Both the position numbers and the translations under genes were made by a program. Shown here piece after piece: positions 1 through 5,115 of a stretch of DNA of 6,842 bases. Location of the stretch: positions 1 through 6,842 of the forward strand of contig JAVBYB010000524.1 of NCBI GenBank assembly GCA_030824255.1. The letters run 5' to 3'. The stretch's first letter is position 1. Every line of letters starts with the position of its first letter. This DNA comes from a bacterium. GTDB taxonomy: Bacteria > Pseudomonadota > Alphaproteobacteria > Caulobacterales > Hyphomonadaceae. The notes under the pieces are model-generated. The model saw nothing but the letters and a program-made list of their open reading frames with translations. It made no database searches and was not told the DNA's origin.

Positions 1-434
1 GCGATGGACGAGATGTTGATGATGGAGCCGCAGCGCGCCTTGCTGTTCTGGCGCATGAGCGGAAGCGAGGTTTTCACGCCGAGAAACACGCCATCGACAT
101 TCACCGCCATCTGGCGGCGCCAGTCTTCCAGCTTCAATTCGTGGATCAGGCCTGCGACGGCGATGCCGGCATTGTTGACCAGGATGTCGAGGCGATCTTC
201 CTGTCGCTCGATGCTCGCGATGACCGACTGCCAGTCGCTTTCGCTGGCGACGTCATGCGCGACGAAGCGCGCCTCGCCGCCTGACTTCCGGATTGTGGCG
301 ACAACTTCTTCGCCATCCTGAACGTCGGTGAGGATAACATGCGCGCCTTCGCGGGCGAGCGCTTCCGCAGATGCCCGGCCGATGCCGCTTGCCGCGCCCG
401 TGACCAGCGCAACCTTTCCTGAAACGCGACCCAT
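1..434 (-). CDS. SDR family NAD(P)-dependent oxidoreductase, N-terminal part (cut by left edge)
   Basis: Classical short-chain dehydrogenase/reductase; 144 residues are visible and the C-terminal part lies outside the window. The Rossmann cofactor motif TGAASGIG is at about residues 12-19. An acidic residue ends strand 2 (LTD, D37), which in this family usually favours NAD(H) over NADP(H). D61 (HDV) is the adenine-ring position, NNAG is at 87-90, the structural/catalytic Asn is in MAVNVDG (N112), and the catalytic Ser is in INISSI (S143). The YxxxK pair would fall just beyond the edge. The start is the ATG at 432-434, preceded by GGAGGG at 439-444 with 4 nt spacing. The gene is divergent from the GST gene. 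Such enzymes oxidise or reduce secondary alcohols and ketones in the cytoplasm; the substrate cannot be read from this part. Family certain, substrate unknown. Confidence 0.93.
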   Translation of the reverse strand, partial: MGRVSGKVALVTGAASGIGRASAEALAREGAHVILTDVQDGEEVVATIRKSGGEARFVAHDVASESDWQSVIASIERQEDRLDILVNNAGIAVAGLIHELKLEDWRRQMAVNVDGVFLGVKTSLPLMRQNSKARCGSIINISSI

Positions 435-447
435 GCTTCCCTCCCTC

Positions 448-465
448 GCCCTTCCTGTGAAGGGC
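448..465 (-). promoter_or_regulatory. Perfect hairpin in the SDR 5' leader, next to its ribosome binding site
   Basis: Seven-base inverted repeat GCCCTTC / GAAGGGC with a 4-nt loop (ACAG on the minus strand). Its 3' arm ends 3 nt before the GGAGGG-containing purine tract (435-447) that serves as the SDR ribosome binding site. In the SDR mRNA this would fold directly upstream of the initiation region. No T-run follows on either strand, so it is not a typical terminator. The structure is seen in the sequence; a regulatory role is inference. Confidence 0.4.
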
Positions 466-506
466 ACGACGACCCAACACGGTCATGAACTCACTGCCGG
501 ATGCAA

Positions 507-521
507 GAGGCAGCATACCTC
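507..521. promoter_or_regulatory. Imperfect palindrome in the SDR/GST divergent intergenic region (possible operator)
   Basis: GAGGCA-GCA-TACCTC: two 6-bp half sites matching at 5 of 6 positions (GAGGCA and GAGGTA read inward), separated by 3 bp. It lies about 73 bp upstream of the SDR start and 110 bp upstream of the GST start. That is a suitable place for a regulator controlling both genes, but no regulator gene is in view and the symmetry is short. Low-confidence candidate. Confidence 0.2.
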
Positions 522-630
522 AGCAACGGCTCTCGCAACGTCACCCAAAATCACAGGTTACGCCCCGCGTGCGATCCTCTAGCATTTCGAACGATGACGG
601 GGCGCAGGCTCCGCATATGGAGGATCGCCA

Positions 631-1257
631 ATGCTGATCGTGCATCACCTGAACGAGTCGCGCTCGCAACGTATCCTCTGGCTGCTGGAAGAACTCGGCC
701 TGCCCTACGAGATCGCGCAACACCAGCGCGACGCGAAAACGCGCCTCGCCCCACCGGAGCTGAAGGCGATCCATCCGCTCGGCAAGTCGCCAGTCATCAC
801 CGACAACGGCTTTCCCGTTCACGAGACCGGCGCGATCATTGACTATGTGATCCGCCATCACGGCAATGGACGGCTCCAACCCGCGCCGTCATCGCGCGAC
901 TACGATCTCTACCAGCAATGGCTGCACTATTCCGAAGGCTCCGCCATGCTTCCCCACATGCTGAACATGTATGTCGGTCGTCTAGGCGAGGCAGGCGCGC
1001 CGCTGCATCCCCGCATCGAAAGCGAAATCGCCAACCATGACGGCTATGTCGAAGGTCACCTGAAAGGCCGCGACTTCTTCGTCGGCGACAGCTTGAGCGG
1101 AGCCGACATCGCCATGAGCTTCGTCGCTGAAGTCGCCCGCGCGCAGAAGAAGCTGGAAGTCTACCCCGCCTTCAACGCCTGGCTGGACCGCATGCACGCC
1201 CGCCCCGCCTGGCAGCGCGCGCTCGAAAAAGGCGGCTCCTACGCGCTTGGACGGTAG
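631..1257 (+). CDS. Glutathione S-transferase, Gtt1-like
   Basis: Cytosolic GST of 208 aa, the usual length. The N-terminal thioredoxin-like domain (about 1-78) carries ESRS at 9-12, where S10 is the likely residue activating the glutathione thiol. It also has the cis-Pro of KSPV (P54) and E65-T66, where most GSTs have Glu-Ser for binding the glutathione gamma-glutamyl group. The helical C-terminal domain has the N-capping segment SLSGADIAMSF (154-164). The blocks PPELKAIHPLGKSP and YSEGS resemble yeast Gtt1 (PPELKKIHPLGRSP, YVEGS in my recollection), so I place it in that subgroup rather than beta or zeta. Family members conjugate glutathione to electrophiles or act as peroxidases; the substrate is unknown. 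The ATG at 631 has GGAGGA at 619-624, 6 nt upstream. It is the only plus-strand gene, divergent from the SDR and convergent with the secreted-protein gene after 23 bp. Confidence 0.93.
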   Translation: MLIVHHLNESRSQRILWLLEELGLPYEIAQHQRDAKTRLAPPELKAIHPLGKSPVITDNGFPVHETGAIIDYVIRHHGNGRLQPAPSSRDYDLYQQWLHYSEGSAMLPHMLNMYVGRLGEAGAPLHPRIESEIANHDGYVEGHLKGRDFFVGDSLSGADIAMSFVAEVARAQKKLEVYPAFNAWLDRMHARPAWQRALEKGGSYALGR

Positions 1258-1280
1258 GTCGGGTCAGTCCGTGCATCGGC

Positions 1281-2072
1281 TCAATCGGCGAGGTACTGGC
1301 ACTTGCCGCCGCTGATCATTTCGCCCGCACGGCCGTTCATTCGCATGAATTCTGCTGCGGCCTTGTCGCCAGCATAAGGCAACGCCTGGGATGTCGCGAC
1401 CACCGCGCCGGTCTCCGGCAGGATGAATTCGATCGTCATCGTTCCAGCTTTCTTCCAGGCCGAGTCGATCTGCTCCATGACTGGCAAGGTGGCCTTCGGA
1501 TCGAACGCGACCGAACCACCTGTCGGCCTTGTTGGCGAGGGAAACGAGCCGAGCCGTATGACGAAGTCCTGCCGCGCGAGGTCAGGACCCTGCGAGCGGA
1601 AAGGAACAGAGATGGTCTCGCCGCCCGCCTTGAACCGTGCTTCGAGCGCGACCAGCCGCAGGTGATGGAGCCGGCCATCCCCATCCACGTGCGTTTCGAA
1701 TTTCAGGTTACGAAACGAGTTGTCGACCGAGACATTGTCCAGTTCGACCAGCATGCCGGACAAAGTCAGCGCGGCGCTGCCGCCCTCGGCTTCCGCTTTC
1801 AACTCCACCTTGAACCAGGACTGGGTGCCGCCGCTCATCGGCGCGCTCAGTTTCACCGGCAGCTTGGTCAGCGTGTAATATCCCGTTCGGCTGAGGATCG
1901 TGTCATCCGCAGCGCCCTTCAGACCAAAACGGCTGCCGACGGATTCCGCCAGCGTATTGTAGTCCCAGCACATCGCCGGCTTGTCCGCGGTCGCCTGCTG
2001 CGCAAAGGATTGCGGCAACACCGCAGTCATCCATGCCGCACAAACCGCGACCATCGGCAAACAAGGTTTCAT
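1281..2072 (-). CDS. Secreted/periplasmic protein of unknown function with two cysteines
   Basis: Predicted product of 263 aa that I do not recognise. Residues 1-24 look like a Sec signal peptide: K2, a hydrophobic stretch (VAVCAAWMTAVL) and a likely signal-peptidase I cut after QSFA. There is no lipobox Cys at the cut, so a soluble periplasmic or exported protein is favoured over a lipoprotein. The mature part has alternating hydrophobic stretches suggestive of beta strands (roughly 60-185), no further membrane segment, and only two cysteines, C35 (MCWDYN) and C258 (GGKCQY) near the two ends, possibly a disulfide. The frame is open to an ATG at 2090, but that ATG has only AGGGA directly against it. 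The ATG at 2072 has GGAGGG 8 nt upstream and a cleaner signal peptide, so I prefer 2072. It lies 51 bp after the acyl-CoA dehydrogenase stop and may be co-transcribed. Confidence 0.85.
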   Translation of the reverse strand: MKPCLPMVAVCAAWMTAVLPQSFAQQATADKPAMCWDYNTLAESVGSRFGLKGAADDTILSRTGYYTLTKLPVKLSAPMSGGTQSWFKVELKAEAEGGSAALTLSGMLVELDNVSVDNSFRNLKFETHVDGDGRLHHLRLVALEARFKAGGETISVPFRSQGPDLARQDFVIRLGSFPSPTRPTGGSVAFDPKATLPVMEQIDSAWKKAGTMTIEFILPETGAVVATSQALPYAGDKAAAEFMRMNGRAGEMISGGKCQYLAD

Positions 2073-2080
2073 CAGTACTG

Positions 2081-2086
2081 CCCTCC
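2081..2086 (-). promoter_or_regulatory. Ribosome binding site deciding the secreted-protein start
   Basis: GGAGGG on the minus strand, 8 nt before the ATG at 2070-2072. It falls inside codons 2-3 of the longer reading that begins at 2090. This argues that translation starts at 2072, giving 263 rather than 269 residues and placing the basic residue next to the signal-peptide core. Confidence 0.6.
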
Positions 2087-2123
2087 GCATTCCCTGCGAA
2101 GGGGAAGCACTTCGGCGTTGTGG

Positions 2124-3290
2124 TCAATAACTCTTCGGCAGGCCCAGCACGCGCTCGGAGATGTAGTTGAGGATCATTTCGCGGGAGACCGGGGCGATAC
2201 GGGCGATCATGGCTTCGCGCATGTAGCGCTCCACGTCGTACTCTTTCGCGTAACCCATGCCGCCGTGAGCGAGCACTGCCGCTTCGCAGGCGTTGAAACC
2301 GTATTCGGCGCCGAGGTATTTGGCGGCGTTGGCTTCAGCGCCGCATTCGAGGCCCTGATCGTACAGGCGCGCCGCCTTGTAGGTGAGCAGTTCGGCGGCG
2401 GAAAGTTCGGCCCAGCACTTGGCGAGCGGATGGGCGACGCCCTGGTTCTGGCCGATAGGACGACCGAAGACGACGCGCTCTTTTGCGTACGTGGTTGCAC
2501 GCTCCAGCGCGGCAAAGCCGAGGCCGATGGCTTCGGCGGCGAACAGCACGCGCTCGGGGTTGAGGCCCTGGAGCAGGTATTTGAAGCCCTGGCCTTCTTC
2601 GCCGATCAGCGACTCTTTCGGGATCTCGACGTTGTCGAAGTACAGCATGTTGCACTCGATCGCCTTGCGGCCCATTTTCGGGATCGGCTTCGCGTCGACG
2701 CCCTTCATGTCCATGTAGAACAGCGACAGGCCCATATAGGGCTTGGCGACCTTGTCCTGCGGCGTGGTGCGGGCGATCAGCAAGATCTTGTCAGCGCGCT
2801 GTGCGCCGGTCGTCCAGATCTTGCGGCCGTTGATGACATAGCCCGAGTTCGTCCGCTCTGCCTTGGTCTGCAGGCTGGACGTGTCGAGGCCGGAGTTCGG
2901 CTCTGTCACGCCGAAGCACATCTTCTGTTCGCCGGCGATGATCTTGGGCAGATACTCCTGCTTCTGTTCGGACGTGCCGAATTTCTCGATCGGCTTCGCG
3001 CCGAAGATGTTGAGGTGGATCGAGGAGCAGCCGGTGAAGCCGGCGCCCGAGCGCGCGACGGCCTGCATCATGATGGAGGCTTCCATCAGGCCAAGGCCCG
3101 AACCGCCAACCTCTTCCGGCATGGCGATGCCGAGCCAGCCGCCATCAGCCATCGCCTTGGTGAACTCTTCCGGCCAGTTCCCGGTCTCGTCGGTCTTGCG
3201 CCAGTATTCGGCGTCGAACTGGGCGCACACGGCGGCGACCGCATCACGGATCGCTTCCTGATCTTCGGTCATGGGGGCGATGTTGTGCAT
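2124..3290 (-). CDS. Acyl-CoA dehydrogenase (FAD-dependent)
   Basis: Full-length acyl-CoA dehydrogenase of 388 aa (family about 380-400). It makes the trans-2-enoyl-CoA and passes electrons to electron-transfer flavoprotein. An N-terminal helical domain (about 5-120) is followed by the mid beta domain with the signature CFGVTEPNSGLDTSS (125-139) and the flavin-contact WTTG (159-162). The C-terminal helical domain has FGRPIGQNQGVAHPLA (275-290) and AHGGMGY (341-347). The common catalytic Glu of the YEGT loop is absent: the aligned segment reads IAPVSRE (365-371), with Pro at the Glu position. Instead E246 in GLNPERV sits where isovaleryl-CoA and long-chain acyl-CoA dehydrogenases keep their catalytic Glu. 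This, with the ending LGLPKSY, marks a recognisable subfamily whose chain-length preference I cannot assign. The ATG at 3290 has GGGAG 6 nt upstream; the in-frame ATG at 3272 has none. thiO lies 39 bp upstream. Confidence 0.95.
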   Translation of the reverse strand: MHNIAPMTEDQEAIRDAVAAVCAQFDAEYWRKTDETGNWPEEFTKAMADGGWLGIAMPEEVGGSGLGLMEASIMMQAVARSGAGFTGCSSIHLNIFGAKPIEKFGTSEQKQEYLPKIIAGEQKMCFGVTEPNSGLDTSSLQTKAERTNSGYVINGRKIWTTGAQRADKILLIARTTPQDKVAKPYMGLSLFYMDMKGVDAKPIPKMGRKAIECNMLYFDNVEIPKESLIGEEGQGFKYLLQGLNPERVLFAAEAIGLGFAALERATTYAKERVVFGRPIGQNQGVAHPLAKCWAELSAAELLTYKAARLYDQGLECGAEANAAKYLGAEYGFNACEAAVLAHGGMGYAKEYDVERYMREAMIARIAPVSREMILNYISERVLGLPKSY

Positions 3291-3329
3291 GTCTGTCTCC
3301 CGGTGTTCTCTTGGCGGTCTTCTTTGGCT

Positions 3330-4520
3330 TTATTTATCGAGCCCTGAGCCAGAGCGCGAGTGCGGCGCCTCGTCTCCGTTGTCAAACCGCAGCGGGTCGA
3401 ACGCGGCCGCCAAAGGGCTCACTTTCCCGTCAATGATCTGGCTGGCGATGATTTCGGCAGTTGCGGGCGCGAGGAGAACACCGTTCCGGTAGTGGCCCAG
3501 GGCTGCCAACACGCCGGGCACGGCTGTTTCGCCGATCAGTGGCGCGTCGTCAGGGCTACCCGGCCGAATGCCGGCCCAGGAGGAAAGTTCGAGCGCATTT
3601 GCCAGTCCGGGAGCAATTTCCACCGCCTTGCGGCGCAGCTCGGCCAGCGCTGCGGGAACGACTGTGGTGTCAGACCGGCCGCGTTCGGCCGTGGCGCCGA
3701 TCAGCACCCAGCGCGACTTGGGCGCGATGTAGACGTCGCGGGTGTGAACCACATGGCGGGGCATCGCGTCGGACGGGGCGAGCGCCAGCATCTGGCCTTT
3801 CACAGGCAGGACAGCAGGGAGGCCCGTCGGCAGGGGCGCGTGGCGGGGGCCGACGAAGGCGGGGGCGGACTGTGCGCCGGTTGCGAGAACAACGCGGTCA
3901 AAGCGGTCGCCATCCGGGAAGAGGAAGGTCTGGCCGCCGACGATACGTTCGACCTGACGACCGAAGCGGAGGCCGACGCCCTGACGCGACAGAGCGGCGG
4001 CGAGACGTTGCAGCAGGAGGACAGGATCGACCTGGCGATCTTCGGGCAGAAGCAGGCCAGCGCGCACGGCGCCGGTAAGCGCGCCGTCTTGCGCGCGCAG
4101 CGCTGCGGCAGAGAGGCGATCGACCGGGAGATCGCGCGCCTGGCAGGCTGCTGCAAGGCTTTCCAGCCAGTCCATCTCGGCGTCGTTGCGGGCGACGACG
4201 AGCGCGCCCTCGTCAGAGTATTCTATGGAGCCGCTGGAGAGGCGCTCGATACGGGCGGCAAAGTCAGGCCAGAGCATTCCGGCGTGACGCGAGAGAGCCG
4301 CCAGCGCGCGATTGTCGTCTTCGGCGGCCCATTCAAAGGCTGCGCCCAGCATGCCGGCGGCACGGATGGTGACGCCCGCACCGATCTCCATGCCGCGATC
4401 GTAGACCACGACTTCCGCGCCACGGCTGCGCAGCTCAAGCGCCACGGCGAGACCGATCACACCGGCGCCGATGACGGCGACGCGGACCGGGGCCTTGCGT
4501 GAAGCGGACGGCAGGGACAT
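3330..4520 (-). CDS. thiO: Glycine oxidase ThiO / D-amino-acid oxidase family FAD enzyme
   Basis: FAD-dependent amine oxidase of 396 aa. ThiO oxidises glycine to the imine (dehydroglycine) that supplies the thiazole ring of thiamine in aerobic bacteria, releasing H2O2. The Rossmann motif GAGVIG is at 18-23, followed by the acidic residue of VVVYD (D41). The ThiO-typical RAAGML is at 53-58, VKGQMLAL at 240-247, RDVYIAPK at 261-268 (Y264 at the substrate tyrosine position) and LIGATAE at 273-279. WAGIRPGSPDDAPLIG (315-330) and GHYRNGVLLAPAT (342-354) carry R319 and R345, which match the two arginines of the Bacillus glycine oxidase active site. A polar tail of about 20 residues follows the catalytic fold. 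No thiS, thiG or thiE is in the window, so a broader D-amino-acid or sarcosine oxidase role is possible. No alternative start codon precedes the fold; the Shine-Dalgarno before 4520 is weak. It may head a thiO/acyl-CoA dehydrogenase/secreted-protein transcript. Confidence 0.88.
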   Translation of the reverse strand: MSLPSASRKAPVRVAVIGAGVIGLAVALELRSRGAEVVVYDRGMEIGAGVTIRAAGMLGAAFEWAAEDDNRALAALSRHAGMLWPDFAARIERLSSGSIEYSDEGALVVARNDAEMDWLESLAAACQARDLPVDRLSAAALRAQDGALTGAVRAGLLLPEDRQVDPVLLLQRLAAALSRQGVGLRFGRQVERIVGGQTFLFPDGDRFDRVVLATGAQSAPAFVGPRHAPLPTGLPAVLPVKGQMLALAPSDAMPRHVVHTRDVYIAPKSRWVLIGATAERGRSDTTVVPAALAELRRKAVEIAPGLANALELSSWAGIRPGSPDDAPLIGETAVPGVLAALGHYRNGVLLAPATAEIIASQIIDGKVSPLAAAFDPLRFDNGDEAPHSRSGSGLDK

Positions 4521-4576
4521 GGGCGCTCTATAGCGGCGCGGCGCGGAAGAAACAGCCGGCAGGACGTCTCAAGGGA

Positions 4577-4598
4577 CCTGGCACGCTGCAATGCACAA
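4577..4598 (+). repeat. Left copy of a 22-24 bp direct repeat flanking the small orphan gene
   Basis: Contains the exact 14-mer CACGCTGCAATGCA (4582-4595), which recurs at 5078-5091 in the same orientation. Outside this core the two copies stay alike (CCTGG here against CTTGGT there on one side, CAA against ACAA on the other), with one mismatch and two single-base gaps over about 24 columns. It lies between the small gene's stop and the thiO start. The core includes the odd palindrome TGCAATGCA. Confidence 0.45.
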
Positions 4599-4666
4599 GG
4601 AAGCAGGCTTCCGGACCCTGAAAGCGGCGAATCACGGACAGTGCGGACAGCTGGATACGGAGCGCG

Positions 4667-4945
4667 TCAGGCGCGAGCGGCGGGCATTTCCAGAGAGATC
4701 GCGCGCTGGCGTTCGTTGCGCCAGAAAACCAGAAAGCGGGCCGCCTGATCACGGTTCTGGAAAACGAGTTTCCGGCGAAGCTCGCCCTCGGACATCTCGC
4801 TCTTCATCATGATATCTGGCGCGTCGTCGGATTCAGTCCAAATGCCTGATTCCGCGGCCCATTTTGCGAATGCGTCGAGTGCTTTCATCAGGCGCGACGG
4901 ATCGCGGCTTTCTTCAGCACCGATAAGAACAACGACTTCAGACAT
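4667..4945 (-). CDS. Small protein of unknown function (92 aa)
   Basis: I do not recognise a family. The reading has protein-like features: a short strand (VVVLIGAEE, 4-12), an amphipathic helix (about 16-33, SRLMKALDAFAKWAAESG), an acidic/Met segment (about 38-52), a basic strand (RRKLVFQNR, 57-65) and a second helix (DQAARFLVFWRNERQ, 66-80) with aromatics on one face. It has no signal peptide, membrane span or cysteine and would be cytoplasmic. A GTG at 4948 directly precedes the ATG at 4945. I chose the ATG, with GGGGG ending 4 nt upstream; the site is only moderate. By hand count about a third of codons end in A or T, more than its neighbours appear to have. It sits alone between leucine dehydrogenase (170 bp upstream) and thiO (146 bp downstream), bracketed by the 22-24 bp direct repeat. 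It is probably a real gene; comparative data would be needed to be sure. Confidence 0.6.
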   Translation of the reverse strand: MSEVVVLIGAEESRDPSRLMKALDAFAKWAAESGIWTESDDAPDIMMKSEMSEGELRRKLVFQNRDQAARFLVFWRNERQRAISLEMPAARA

Positions 4946-5056
4946 CACGCCCCCGAAGTCCTACACCAAGCCACCAGTGGACCAGCTTCACCGACATTCC
5001 TTTGGCGAGATGCCGCTGGGGGAGCCGTTACGCCAATCTTACCAGCAAGACCTGCG

Positions 5057-5100
5057 CCAATTGTTCGGCGTCTTGGTCACGCTGCAATGCAACAATTTGG
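5057..5100. repeat. Long-loop inverted repeat just downstream of leucine dehydrogenase
   Basis: Arms CCAATTGTT (5057-5065) and AACAATTTGG (5091-5100) pair over 9 bp with one bulged base, enclosing a 25-nt loop. A nested GCGT/ACGC pairing is possible within the loop on the minus strand. In the leucine dehydrogenase transcript it begins 15 nt after the stop codon. No T-run follows, so it does not look like a standard intrinsic terminator, but it could act as a 3' stem-loop. The right arm and loop contain the right copy of the direct repeat. Confidence 0.4.
5072..5095 (+). repeat. Right copy of the 22-24 bp direct repeat flanking the small orphan gene
   Basis: Partner of 4577-4598 in the same orientation, about 495 bp away. 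The exact shared core CACGCTGCAATGCA is at 5078-5091. It lies between the leucine dehydrogenase stop and the start of the small gene. Together the copies enclose that gene and its flanks, so they could be the scar of an insertion or duplication, members of a short intergenic repeat family, or a shared binding site. Confidence 0.45.
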
Positions 5101-5115
5101 TAACCTAATGCAGGT

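Noticed and set aside
558..585. Possible GST promoter with TAGCAT as -10
   Set aside because: The hexamer at the -35 distance (TTACGC) matches the consensus at only two positions.
501..842. Plus-strand frame of 113 codons entering the GST gene in another frame
   Set aside because: It overlaps the GST coding region out of frame, has no suitable ribosome binding site and an Arg-rich translation.
1662..3347. 561-codon open frame on the plus strand opposite the acyl-CoA dehydrogenase and the secreted-protein gene
   Set aside because: It is antisense to two genes, one with a clear family match. Long antisense frames are expected in GC-rich DNA with biased third positions. The translation is rich in His, Arg, Gly and Ala with no recognisable fold.
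3360..4502. 380-codon plus-strand frame opposite thiO, and a 205-codon frame at 3461-4078
   Set aside because: Both are shadows of a gene with convincing ThiO motifs; the translations are low-complexity Arg/Gly/Ala-rich.
4599..4612. GGAAGC-AG-GCTTCC inverted repeat downstream of the small gene, considered as a terminator
   Set aside because: The central gap is only 2 nt, so the usable stem is about 5 bp, and no T-run follows on either strand.
4635..4650. Tandem CGGACAG repeat with 9-bp period
   Set aside because: Only two 7-bp units; too short to separate from chance in GC-rich DNA.
4591..4812. Plus-strand frame of 73 codons overlapping the end of the small orphan gene
   Set aside because: Arg/Ser-rich translation and no ribosome binding site; the minus-strand reading is more protein-like.
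5060..5087. Possible promoter for the small gene (TTGCAG, 16 bp, AACAAT on the minus strand)
   Set aside because: The -35 matches at only three positions, and the site overlaps the inverted and direct repeats, which explain the sequence equally well.
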